This document shows, piece by piece, positions 18,610-26,837 of a DNA stretch of 54,473 nt. The DNA is taken from NCBI GenBank assembly GCA_021792555.1, contig JAJYUL010000023.1:1-54473 (forward strand), read 5' to 3'. The notes under the pieces are model-generated. The model saw only the letters and a program-made list of their open reading frames with translations, had not been told where the DNA came from and ran no database searches. Position numbers and translations under genes: made by a program. Numbering within the stretch: position 1 is the first letter of the stretch; each line of letters begins with the position of its first letter. The stretch is from Pseudomonadota bacterium (GTDB taxonomy: Bacteria; Pseudomonadota; Gammaproteobacteria; Steroidobacterales; Steroidobacteraceae).

Positions 18610-19908
18610 CTACCGATAAGCCGCCTGCACCGCCGCGGCCACCCGCTCGTGCACGGACTTGTCGAGCGGATCCGGTACCAGCGCATCCTCCTGCGCGAGC
18701 GAGGCGAGCTCCGCCAGGGTCTGAGCCGCGGCCATGAGCATCGCGTCCGTGAAATGCGTGGCCTTGGCGGCGAGTGCTCCCTTGAACAGCCCCGGGAAGG
18801 CCAGGATGTTGTTGATGCCCTTGCCGTCCGCGGCGAAGACGGCGCCGTGCTCACGCGCCACGTGCGGCTCGATTTCCGGGTCGGGATTCGAGAGCGCGAG
18901 GATCACCTGCCCGGGCCGGATCCACTCCGGCTGGATCAACCCCTTCACCCCGGTGGTCGCAACCACGATGTCCGCCCGGCGCATCACCTCCTCGAGGCTC
19001 GTCCCCTCGGCACCGAGGGTCTTGATGCGCGTGAGCGCCTCGGGATTGCGGTCCGCACCGAGCACCTGATTGACCCCGTAGGCGCGCAGCAGCCGCACGA
19101 TGCCCGTACCCGCCGCCCCGAGCCCGATCTGCCCGACGGTGCTCTCCGGGAGGCTCCGGCGGGCGCGCCGCGCGGCGTTGATCAGCGCCGCAAGCGCCAC
19201 GACCGCGGTGCCGTGCTGATCGTCGTGCAGCACCGGCTTGCGCAGGCGCTCGCGCAGCCGCGCCTCGATCTCGAAGCACTCCGGCGCGGCGAAGTCCTCC
19301 AGCTGGATGGCGCCAAAGGACAGGTGGATGCCGGCGATGATCTCGACGACCTTCTCCACGCGCGTCTCCTCGAGCAGGATGGGCACGCCGGACAGTCCAA
19401 CCAGATCGGCGAACAGCGCAGCCTTGCCCTCCATCACGGGCAGGCCCGCCAGCGCGCCGATGTTCCCGAGCCCGAGAATCGCCGTGCCATTGGTGATGAC
19501 TGCCACGGTGCTGTCGATGCTGGTGTACTCATGGGCGAGCTGCGGGTCCTGCTTGATCGCCAGGCACACCCGCGCAACCCCCGGGGTGTACACGTCGCGC
19601 AGGGTCTGCAGCGTGTTGATCGGCAGGCTCGCGACCATGCGGATCTTGCCGCCGCGGTGCCGGTTGAACACGCGGTCCGACTTGCCGATGAAGCGCGCGT
19701 TGGGCAGCTCGCCGATGCGTTCGTACAGGTCGTGATTGGCCTGCTCGTCCATCTCCAGGGTGATTTCCCAGAGCGTGCGCCCCTGTACGCGCCGTACGGC
19801 CGTCAGGTGCTGAATGGTCAGTCCGGCATCGGCAATCACCTGCAGGACTTTGGCCAGGCTGCCCGGCTGGTGAACCGTCTCGACGATCAGAATCTCGGGT
19901 ATCTTCAT
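18610..19908 (-). CDS. NAD(P)-dependent malic enzyme with N-terminal ACT domain
   Basis: 432 residues. It oxidatively decarboxylates malate to pyruvate. Residues 1-75 form an ACT regulatory domain (VETVHQPGSLAKVLQVIADA), expected to bind a small effector. The malic N domain has the tyrosine motif YTPGVARVC and the metal-binding EDF; the NAD-binding domain has GLGAAGTGI and HDDQHGTAVV-type sequence. The single-domain length lacks the phosphotransacetylase tail of MaeB. The ATG at 19908 gives the family N-terminus; an upstream GTG adds 13 doubtful residues. ACT-fused malic enzymes are more familiar in Firmicutes and deltaproteobacteria. Confidence 0.9.
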   Translation of the reverse strand: MKIPEILIVETVHQPGSLAKVLQVIADAGLTIQHLTAVRRVQGRTLWEITLEMDEQANHDLYERIGELPNARFIGKSDRVFNRHRGGKIRMVASLPINTLQTLRDVYTPGVARVCLAIKQDPQLAHEYTSIDSTVAVITNGTAILGLGNIGALAGLPVMEGKAALFADLVGLSGVPILLEETRVEKVVEIIAGIHLSFGAIQLEDFAAPECFEIEARLRERLRKPVLHDDQHGTAVVALAALINAARRARRSLPESTVGQIGLGAAGTGIVRLLRAYGVNQVLGADRNPEALTRIKTLGAEGTSLEEVMRRADIVVATTGVKGLIQPEWIRPGQVILALSNPDPEIEPHVAREHGAVFAADGKGINNILAFPGLFKGALAAKATHFTDAMLMAAAQTLAELASLAQEDALVPDPLDKSVHERVAAAVQAAYR

Positions 19909-19985
19909 GAGTCTGGCTGTGCGCTCCCCGTAACGCGGTGGCCGCACTATAAGCGCCCCGGCGGAAAGATGGCTTAAACAATCTG

Positions 19986-21188
19986 ATGCGGCCCTGGCTG
20001 AAGCTTCTGCTGCTCGTCCTGGTCACCCTGGTGCTACCGTGGGACGGGGTGCGCTATGCGCGCCAGATGGAGGCGGCGCTGCGCCAGAGCGAGCGGCAGG
20101 ACCTGCAGTCGCTGGCCCGCACGCTGGCCGCCTCGCTCCAGGGCCGCATGCGCCTCATTTACCGTTATCCCGCCCAGGGCACGCAGCCCGGGCCCTATGA
20201 TCTGACCCCCGTCGTCCTGCCCGCGCCGCTGTACGTCGACGGATATGCCGATGGCTGGCCCGCCGAGAGCCGCCTCTGGCGACGCTACGGCCGCGGCGCA
20301 CACCACTTCGACATCCTCACCGGCGTCAACGGCCGCATGCTGTACGTGCTGCTGCAGGTCACCGATCCGCACCTCGTCTTCGATGCGCCGTCCGCCAATC
20401 CGCTGCGCCGCCGCAGCACCGGCGATCGGATCTGGATCGGCTTCGCCGGCCCGCGCGGAGAGGATCACGCCGAGTTCCTGGCGCTCACCGGCACGGGCCC
20501 CGTGGTGGCGCACCGCATCGTGCGCGGCGAATACGGCCGGCGGCGCGCGCTCGCCGATCCGCGCATCGTCGGCGCCTTGCAGCCCCATCCCGGCGGCTAC
20601 GATGTCGAGATGTCCATCCCGCTGTCGATGCTCGGCGGACCGTTCGGAGTGCTCATCGACGACCGTAGCGGTCGCGGCGGTCCGCCCATCCGCTACGGGA
20701 TGCTGCACCGCAGGACGCTGCGCCCGCGAGGCGGTCTGATCCTCGCCTCGGCGGCGCTGGCGGACTATCTGGGCCGGCTGCTGCGGCCGGGACTGCGCCT
20801 GTCGGTCACCACGCCGGCCGGCGCCCTGCTGGCGCAGGCGGACAGACCCACCGTCCCGGGCATCCCGGCGCCGCAGCCCGGCCTCCTCGCCCGGCTGTTC
20901 CGCCGTCTGGTCGGCCCCGACGGCGACCGGCGCATTGCGGCGGCTGCACCCATCCACGGGTTGCGCCGGCGCGGCGTGATCGCTCGTCTCGAGATCACGC
21001 AGACTTCCAACCGTTGGGCGCAGCTGCGCGACCGAACGCTCGAGAGAATGTTGAACCTGACGCTCGCCACGAGCGCGCTGGCGTTCATCGTGGCGGTCAT
21101 CCTCGCGGCCCAGATGGCCACGCGCGCCTGGCGCCGGCGCGGCGCGCGGCACGCAACGCAACCGGGGGCGGACGAGAAGCGCCCGTGA
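19986..21188 (+). CDS. PdsS-like membrane sensor lacking a kinase domain
   Basis: 400 residues. An N-terminal helix (LKLLLLVLVTLVLPWDGVRY) and a second one near residues 355-375 (LTLATSALAFIVAVILAAQM) bound an extracytoplasmic region of about 320 residues. That region contains YVDGYADGWP, the start of a CBM9/DOMON-like sandwich. The N-terminal half closely resembles the sensor part of the proteobacterial dedicated sortase system histidine kinase (about 700 residues, TIGR03785). This protein stops after the second helix with a basic tail, so HAMP, dimerisation and ATPase domains are missing, and no kinase continuation is visible in any frame downstream. No sortase gene is present. The family link is from memory. 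Confidence 0.65.
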   Translation: MRPWLKLLLLVLVTLVLPWDGVRYARQMEAALRQSERQDLQSLARTLAASLQGRMRLIYRYPAQGTQPGPYDLTPVVLPAPLYVDGYADGWPAESRLWRRYGRGAHHFDILTGVNGRMLYVLLQVTDPHLVFDAPSANPLRRRSTGDRIWIGFAGPRGEDHAEFLALTGTGPVVAHRIVRGEYGRRRALADPRIVGALQPHPGGYDVEMSIPLSMLGGPFGVLIDDRSGRGGPPIRYGMLHRRTLRPRGGLILASAALADYLGRLLRPGLRLSVTTPAGALLAQADRPTVPGIPAPQPGLLARLFRRLVGPDGDRRIAAAAPIHGLRRRGVIARLEITQTSNRWAQLRDRTLERMLNLTLATSALAFIVAVILAAQMATRAWRRRGARHATQPGADEKRP

Positions 21189-21330
21189 GACGGACCGAGG
21201 CGCCGGCCGCGGTGATTTCACTTGCATCGGAGGGACTTCTCGCGCACCATTCGCGCCGCGTCGCGGGGTGTGGTGCCGCCCGCGACGCCCAGCGATGGCG
21301 GTCCGGACCCTTGGAGGTGTGGCCAGCGAA

Positions 21331-21711
21331 ATGAAGCAGCGAACTGCGTCGCGCGATCGCGATCCCCGTCCGGCTCTTTGCAGCGTCAATTCGTATCTGG
21401 AAAAGAATTTCCCCGACTTCTTCGCCGAAGCCCGCTTTCAGGTCGGCGACGACGACTACTTTCTCTATGCGCGCTTCGGCCAGTATCTGGCCCGCACCAT
21501 CGAACAGAACCGCGCGCCCCGGCAAAAGATCAATCGCGGCTTCACGGTGCTCAACAAGATGGCCCGGGCCTCGGCACGCTATCCCGGCATCCGCCAGATG
21601 CTGGTCTCCGGTCCGCTCGAGTACATCGTCGATGCGCCCAAGGCGCGCGCGCTCGCGCGCAAGCGTCTCTCGCCAGTCGCCCAGGGATATCTCGAGAGCC
21701 TGTGCGAGTAA
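21331..21711 (+). CDS. Conserved hypothetical protein
   Basis: 126 residues from the ATG at 21331; GGAGG lies 13 bases upstream, so the start is uncertain and longer forms are open in frame. No signal peptide or membrane segment is seen. The central part (CSVNSYLEKNFPDFFAEARF, then DDDYFLYARFGQYLARTIEQ) reads like a folded, mostly helical domain with normal amino-acid composition, supporting a real gene. I do not recognise the family. It lies six bases before the DUF924 gene on the same strand, so the two are probably co-transcribed. Confidence 0.6.
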   Translation: MKQRTASRDRDPRPALCSVNSYLEKNFPDFFAEARFQVGDDDYFLYARFGQYLARTIEQNRAPRQKINRGFTVLNKMARASARYPGIRQMLVSGPLEYIVDAPKARALARKRLSPVAQGYLESLCE

Positions 21712-21717
21712 GCGCCC

Positions 21718-22365
21718 GTGAGCGCGCCGCGCAGTCAGGCCCAGGTGGACGAGGCGCTCGAAGTCAATCGCTTCTGGTTCGGCCCGGCGCCGCACGGCCT
21801 GCACACCATCCGCGACCGTGAGAAGCTCTGGTTCGGCGCATCCACAGCCGAGCAACACCAGGGTGCGATCGACGAGATGATCCGCGAGCGCTTCGGCGAG
21901 CTCATGCAGCGCGCCGCATCGGGGGAGCTCGCGGGCTGGGCGGACAGCCCGCGCCGGCGCCTCGCGCTGATCCTGCTGCTCGATCAGTTCCCGCGCAACG
22001 CCTTCCGCGGCACGGCGCGCGCGTTCGCCACCGACGCGGCGGCCCTGGCGCTCGCGCTCTCGGGCATCCAGGCGGCGGCCGACGCGCCGCTCTCGCCCAT
22101 CGAGCGCATCTTCCTGTGCATGCCACTGCAGCATGCCGAGCGTCTCGATGTGCAGGAGGAGTCCGTCGCCGCGTATCGCCGGCTGCTCGATGAGGCGCCG
22201 GTGGAGCTGCGGCCGTTCTTCGCCGGCGTGCAGGCGTTCGCCGAGCGGCACCACTCCATCATCCGGCGCTTCGGACGGTTCCCGCACCGCAACAAGGCGC
22301 TCGGGCGCCCGAGCACGCCCGAGGAGCTGGTCTACCTGGCCCGCGCGGAGTCGTTCGGCCAGTAA
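21718..22365 (+). CDS. DUF924 family protein
   Basis: 215 residues from a GTG start. The family hallmarks are clear: FWFGPAPH near the N-terminus, LLLDQFPRNAFRGTARAFATD, SPIERIFLCMPLQHAE and the C-terminal RRFGRFPHRNKALGRPSTPEE. DUF924 proteins are all-helical with a tetratricopeptide-like fold and are widespread in proteobacteria; no biochemical function is established that I know of. The gene begins six bases after the preceding hypothetical protein. Confidence 0.9.
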   Translation: MSAPRSQAQVDEALEVNRFWFGPAPHGLHTIRDREKLWFGASTAEQHQGAIDEMIRERFGELMQRAASGELAGWADSPRRRLALILLLDQFPRNAFRGTARAFATDAAALALALSGIQAAADAPLSPIERIFLCMPLQHAERLDVQEESVAAYRRLLDEAPVELRPFFAGVQAFAERHHSIIRRFGRFPHRNKALGRPSTPEELVYLARAESFGQ

Positions 22366-22553
22366 GCCGCCCATCGGGGCAGCCTCGTGCGCGCGCGTGC
22401 CTCGAATTGGTGCAGCGGCGGTACGCGCGCGCCCAAATCGATGCAGCCGCCGGACCTCGCGGGCCGATTGAGCCCTACGAGGCAACTGAGGCGCCCCACC
22501 GCCGCGGCACGGTGATTGCATCGCTCTCGCCACACGATGTCCCGATCACCGCC

Positions 22554-23462
22554 ATGATGCGCCTGTCCCGGCCACCGCCGACCCGCAGTCTGCGGGTGTT
22601 CTGCGTCGCCGCCCGCCATCGCAGCTTCAAGTTCGCGGCCGATGAGTTGTATCTGACTCCGTCCGCCGTCAGCCATCAGATGAAGGAGCTCGAGGCGACC
22701 CTCGGCGTCCGCCTGTTCGAGCGCAAGCCGCGCGCGCTGGAGTTGACTCACGCCGGGGCGGCACTGCTCGCGGAAGTCGAGCCGCTGCTCGAGGCGCTTG
22801 ACCGCAGCGTCGCACAGATCGCGCGCGGCGGCGGACGGCGCAGCGTGCGCTTGCTGCTGCCGACGTTTTTCGCCAGCGAGCTCGTCATTCCGCGACTCGG
22901 CGCGTTCAGCGCGCAGCATCCCGGGATCGATATTCATATCGACTCGCTCGATCCGCGCCCGGTGGTCCACCCGCCGAGCGCCGATGTATCCGTTCTGCTG
23001 ACCGACGCGGAACCGCAGGGTCTGCAGTGCGCGCGGCTGTTCTGCTCGTCGTTGACCGCGGTCTGCGCCCCGCAGCATCTGCGCACGGTCGCACAGTCCG
23101 GCAGCGAAGTCTTCAGGGAGCTGACACTCATCGTGCACAGGCCGGCCGCCGGAGCGTGGAGCGCATGGGCGCAGGAACTCGGCATTGCGCCTCCGGAGCC
23201 GCCGCGCCTGCTCGAGCTCGACACCCTGCACGCCGTGGTGCGCGCGGCCGAACACGGCTTGGGCGTGGCGCTCGTGCCGAGCGCGCACTGCGCCGAGCGC
23301 TTGCGCTCCGGAACACTGGCGCGGATATTCGCCGTCGAACTGACCACCGCCGATACCTACTATGTCGTGAGCCGAGCAAAGGACGCGGACAAGCCCGGCG
23401 TGCGCGCACTTGCGGACTGGTTGGTCCGGCAGTTCGGCCCCGACGGACCCACCGCATGTTGA
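22554..23462 (+). CDS. LysR-type transcriptional regulator (GcvA-like)
   Basis: About 302 residues from the first of two adjacent ATGs (22554 and 22557); no strong ribosome site distinguishes them. The N-terminal winged helix-turn-helix is typical of the GcvA/AmpR branch (SLRVFCVAARHRSFKFAADE, then LYLTPSAVSHQMKELEATLG). The effector-binding domain follows from about residue 95 (VRLLLPTFFASELVIPRL). The neighbour downstream on the same strand is a small secreted protein with its own likely promoter, a possible target. The usual divergent LysR target arrangement is absent. Confidence 0.92.
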   Translation: MMRLSRPPPTRSLRVFCVAARHRSFKFAADELYLTPSAVSHQMKELEATLGVRLFERKPRALELTHAGAALLAEVEPLLEALDRSVAQIARGGGRRSVRLLLPTFFASELVIPRLGAFSAQHPGIDIHIDSLDPRPVVHPPSADVSVLLTDAEPQGLQCARLFCSSLTAVCAPQHLRTVAQSGSEVFRELTLIVHRPAAGAWSAWAQELGIAPPEPPRLLELDTLHAVVRAAEHGLGVALVPSAHCAERLRSGTLARIFAVELTTADTYYVVSRAKDADKPGVRALADWLVRQFGPDGPTAC

Positions 23463-23498
23463 TTGAGACGCGCTCACGCATCCTGCAAATCTTTTCGT

Positions 23499-23527
23499 TT
23501 GTGACGGCGGCGCTCGCTGCCTATCCT
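23499..23527 (+). promoter_or_regulatory. Probable promoter of the 74-residue secreted protein gene
   Basis: TTGTGA (23499-23504), 17 bases, TATCCT (23522-23527). A transcript from about 23534 would have a leader near 48 bases. It lies in the gap after the LysR gene, so the small gene can be expressed independently. Confidence 0.4.
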
Positions 23528-23581
23528 GACCTCGCGCTCACGGAGCGCCCGCACCGGACACCAACCGACAGGAGAGCGAAC

Positions 23582-23806
23582 ATGACGCCACACAGCCGCA
23601 GATTTCGCGTGTTGCCTATGGCGCTGTATGCCGGACTTGCTCTGGCGACCTCGACAGATGCGTTCGCACGCCCGCAAACCCATCCCTTCGTCCTCGGCGC
23701 TCATGGCGCCGCGCCGGGCGGCCCGGATCTGTTCCCCGGCTGCCATCCCGCGGCGCTGCGGCAAATGCAGACCTGCGCGCGCGAGGCGCAAGCGCAAGAC
23801 AGCTGA
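23582..23806 (+). CDS. Small secreted protein of unknown function
   Basis: 74 residues with a convincing ribosome site (AGGAGA seven bases before the ATG). A basic N-terminus (MTPHSRRFRVLP) and hydrophobic core (MALYAGLALATSTDAFA) form a signal peptide cleaved near residue 29. The mature part is about 45 residues: Pro/Gly/His-rich (RPQTHPFVLGAHGAAPGGPD), then FPGCHPAALRQMQTCAREAQ, a short helix flanked by two cysteines 12 residues apart that could form a disulfide or bind metal or heme. No family is recognised. Three palindromic repeats begin five bases after its stop. Confidence 0.65.
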   Translation: MTPHSRRFRVLPMALYAGLALATSTDAFARPQTHPFVLGAHGAAPGGPDLFPGCHPAALRQMQTCAREAQAQDS

Positions 23807-23811
23807 CGGAT

Positions 23812-24062
23812 CCGGGAGACGGGGCGGGCTCATCCCCCCCCTCAAGAGGTCGCCTCGTCTCCCGGAATCCACCCCCAGCCGGCATTTCGAACGGGTCCGG
23901 GAGACGGAACGATGGCTCAGCCCCCTCACGAGCGCGGGCCGTCTCCCGGAATCCACCGCCGGTGGAGGCGCGACATAACAGGGATCTGGGAGGTCAGGGA
24001 AGCACAGGGGCCCGGGAGACGAAGCCTGCCGCTCCCCCCTCAAGGCAGCGCTTCGTCTCCCG
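23812..24062. repeat. Three copies of a palindromic (REP-like) element
   Basis: Each copy is about 53 bases: arm CCGGGAGACG, an interior containing CCCCCTCA or CCCCTCA, and the inverse arm CGTCTCCCGG, often followed by AATCCACC. Copies lie at 23812-23864, 23896-23948 and 24011-24062. The third has a longer perfect stem (GGGAGACGAAGC at 24013-24024 with GCTTCGTCTCCC at 24049-24060). It runs into the end of the M16 gene on the minus strand, encoding its last residues and stop. Placed between convergent genes, the cluster could terminate transcription or stabilise mRNA ends. I saw no further copy in the window. Confidence 0.85.
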
Positions 24063-25392
24063 CCGCCCCGGGCATGAAGTCCGGGTCGGTGAGTCGCATT
24101 GGGACCACATCGCCGAATTCGGCCAGCTGGCCGGCGAGGCGCGCCGCATCGCCGATCACCACAAAAGTCATTTGATCGGGCGTCGGGAACGCCTCGCAGA
24201 TGACCGCACGCGCGAGCTGCGGATCGACCTCGGCGAGGCGCGTCGGATAATCGTCGATATACCCTGTGCCGAGCCCGAAGAATTCGATCTCCGCGAGCGC
24301 GGCGGCCCAATCGGCGGCCGTCTCGAGTCCGAGCGCATACTGACCCAGCGTGTAGGCGCGCGCCGAGGAGAGCATCTCGGCGCTGACGCCCTCGCGGTGC
24401 AGCCGTTCGAGCGCCTGCAGCGCCAGGCGGATCGCGCGAGCGGTGCTCGCGGTCTCGACGAAGGAGCGGATGGCGAACTCCCCGGCGACGCTGCCGCGCA
24501 CGAAACTCGAGCGAGCCCCGTACGAGAGCCCCGACTTGATGCGCAGCTCCGCGTTCAGCAGCGAGGTGAAGCGGCCGCCGAACAGCGTGTTGACCAGATC
24601 GAGCGCGGCGCGGCGCGGGTACTTGCGGTCGACGCCGGCCGCGCCGATCCAGAAATGCGTCTGCGCTGCGCCGGGGGCATCCACCAGCAGCACGCGCCGG
24701 CCGGCAAGCCCTGCTGGCGGGCCGAGCGGCGGGCGGGCCACCGAGCGCGGCCAGGATGCGAACGCGCCGCGCACTGCATCTTCGGCCTGATGCACATCCA
24801 GATCGCCGGCCAGCACCAGGATGAGCCGGTCCGCGCCGAAGTGGGCGCGATAGTAGTGGCGCACGTGTGCGTGCGTGACCTGCGCGAGCGAGGACTCGCT
24901 GCCATGCACGGGGCGCGCATAGGGGTGACCGGCGAACAGCATTGCGCGGCCGTAGGCGTCGATCAGGTCCGCAGGCTCGGAATCCTTCACCGCCTTGATG
25001 AACTCGATCTGCCGCTCGCGCAGGTGCTCGAACTCGCGCTCCTCGAGCCGCGGGGCGCGCAGTGTGTCGGCCAGCAGCTCGAGCATCAGATCCTGGTCGC
25101 GCGAGAGGAACTGGCTGCGCAGCGCGATCGCTTCGGGGCCCGCCACCGCCCCGAAGCTGCCGCCGGCGCCCTCGACGGCTTCCGCGAATGCGTAGGCGTC
25201 CCGCTCCGCGGCGCCTTTCTCGAGCAGTGCCGCCACCAGCGAGGCCGCCCCGGGCGGTGCCGGCGGATCGGCGACGCTGCCGCCGCGCAGCAGCACCTGA
25301 CAGGCGAGCAGCGGCACTTCCCGGCGGGGCAGGAGAATCAACACCGCCCCGTTGTCGAGAACGAGGCGTTCGTGCTCGGGCACGCGCACCAT
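24040..25392 (-). CDS. M16 family peptidase subunit, non-catalytic
   Basis: 450 residues. It has the M16 fold but no HxxEH zinc motif: the matching helix reads AASLVAALLEKGAAERDAY. It retains the C-terminal R/Y substrate-binding pair (RIKSGLSYGARSSF). It should therefore pair with the catalytic subunit encoded immediately upstream to make a heterodimeric clamshell peptidase, like other two-gene M16 systems. No signal peptide is obvious. The start overlaps the partner's stop by one base (TGATG). The final residues GDEALP are encoded within a palindromic repeat, so the native C-terminus may have been replaced. Confidence 0.9.
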   Translation of the reverse strand: MVRVPEHERLVLDNGAVLILLPRREVPLLACQVLLRGGSVADPPAPPGAASLVAALLEKGAAERDAYAFAEAVEGAGGSFGAVAGPEAIALRSQFLSRDQDLMLELLADTLRAPRLEEREFEHLRERQIEFIKAVKDSEPADLIDAYGRAMLFAGHPYARPVHGSESSLAQVTHAHVRHYYRAHFGADRLILVLAGDLDVHQAEDAVRGAFASWPRSVARPPLGPPAGLAGRRVLLVDAPGAAQTHFWIGAAGVDRKYPRRAALDLVNTLFGGRFTSLLNAELRIKSGLSYGARSSFVRGSVAGEFAIRSFVETASTARAIRLALQALERLHREGVSAEMLSSARAYTLGQYALGLETAADWAAALAEIEFFGLGTGYIDDYPTRLAEVDPQLARAVICEAFPTPDQMTFVVIGDAARLAGQLAEFGDVVPMRLTDPDFMPGAAGDEALP

Positions 25393-26714
25393 CAGCGCCT
25401 GACCTGCGCGCGCCTGCCGCTCGGAGCGAGGATTCCGACGGTGCGCCGTGTGGCCGAGAGGATCTCGGCGGCCGCGGCCCGCACCTGTGCGCGCGTGACC
25501 GCCTCGAGGCGCTGCGGCACTTCGAACAACTCGGCCCAGCGATCGTGGAACACGGCGTACTCGCCGAGCAGATGCGCCTTGCCGTCGATGGTGGCGAGAC
25601 GCTTCCAGAAGCCGACGATTGCGAGGTTGCGCGCCCGCTCGAGCTCCGCCTGCGAGACGCCCTCATCGATGAACTGCGCGAGCTCGGCATCGAGTGCGCT
25701 CAGGGCGTGCTCCGGGTCGGCATCCTGGGGCAGCGTGAGGGACAGCCACAGCAGCCCGGGATCGAATCCCTCCTGCCAGTGTCCGCCGACCTCGATCGCA
25801 ACGCGCTGCTCCTCGACCAGCGCACGGTGCAACCGCGAGGCGTCCCCCTCCATCAGCACCGACATCAGCAGATGAATCGCGCTCGCGCTGCGGTCGCTGG
25901 CACAGGGCGCCTTGTAGGCGCATTGCACGAGCGGCGTCTGCACCTTGCGCCGGACCGTCACGCGCCGCTCCTGCAGCTGCGCCGGCTCACGCTCGCGCAC
26001 CGGCGCCGGCGGCGCCTGCGCCGCGATCGGCTCGAAGTACTGGCGCACGAGCCGCACCGCCGCATTCGGCTCCAGATCGCCGGCGAGCGTCAGAGTCAGA
26101 TTGTTCGGTGCGTAGTAGGTGGTGTAGAAGGCCTGCAGATCCTCCACACGCCAGGCGCGGATGTCCTCCGGCCACCCGATGGTCGGAAACCGATACGGAT
26201 GCGCGCTGAACGCCGCGGCCTGCACCCGCTCGGCGAGCAGACCGTGATTGTTGTCCTCGACGCGCAGCCGCCGCTCGGAGGCCACGACGCCGCGCTCGCT
26301 CTCGATAAGTTCCGGCGCGAAGGCGAGGTTCGCCACCCGGTCCGCCTCCAGTTCCAACACCAGCTCGAGCGCGCTCGAGGGGAACCAGTCCTCGTACACC
26401 GTGACGTCGTCACTGGTGAAGGCGTTGTTGGCGCCGCCCTGCGCCTCCATCAGGCGGTCGAACTCCCCGGGCGCGCGCGTGCGCGTGCCGTTGAACATCA
26501 TGTGCTCGAAGAAGTGCGCCAGGCCCGTGATCCCGGGGCGCTCATTGCGGCTGCCGGCTCGCACCCACAGGTTCAGCGCGACGTTGGGAATGTGGTGCAC
26601 CGGCCAGACGATGACCTGCATGCCGTTGGCCAGCGTCTGCGCGTGCACGCCGTCGCGCCCGGCCGGCGCCGGAGCGCGGAACACAGGGGGCGTGGCGAGG
26701 GCGGTGCGTCTCAT
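25392..26714 (-). CDS. M16 family zinc metallopeptidase, catalytic subunit
   Basis: 440 residues. The inverted zinc motif His67-Phe-Phe-Glu70-His71 (LAHFFEHMMFNGT) and the distal glutamate region (ESERGVVASERR) mark an active M16 protease of the processing-peptidase/PqqL type. It probably degrades short peptides. It has no obvious signal peptide, although the first 20 residues are Pro/Ala-rich. It is translationally coupled to the non-catalytic partner downstream. It is first in a two-gene operon and is preceded by a 123-base gap from the YheT-like gene. Confidence 0.93.
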   Translation of the reverse strand: MRRTALATPPVFRAPAPAGRDGVHAQTLANGMQVIVWPVHHIPNVALNLWVRAGSRNERPGITGLAHFFEHMMFNGTRTRAPGEFDRLMEAQGGANNAFTSDDVTVYEDWFPSSALELVLELEADRVANLAFAPELIESERGVVASERRLRVEDNNHGLLAERVQAAAFSAHPYRFPTIGWPEDIRAWRVEDLQAFYTTYYAPNNLTLTLAGDLEPNAAVRLVRQYFEPIAAQAPPAPVREREPAQLQERRVTVRRKVQTPLVQCAYKAPCASDRSASAIHLLMSVLMEGDASRLHRALVEEQRVAIEVGGHWQEGFDPGLLWLSLTLPQDADPEHALSALDAELAQFIDEGVSQAELERARNLAIVGFWKRLATIDGKAHLLGEYAVFHDRWAELFEVPQRLEAVTRAQVRAAAAEILSATRRTVGILAPSGRRAQVRR

Positions 26715-26837
26715 AGGGCCAGTGTACGCCGCGCCCCACCGGGCGCGCCCCCGCTCCTCGACCCTACACCCTCAGGGAGAGCGGGCGGTCTGCCGGTTGA
26801 GAGATCCTGCGGACCGTACGATCCGACACGCTACCGC

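Noticed and set aside
23812-24062. The palindromic copies as a CRISPR array
   Set aside because: Only three copies, spacing of 84 and 115 bases, a long internal palindrome and no cas genes; the structure fits REP-like elements.
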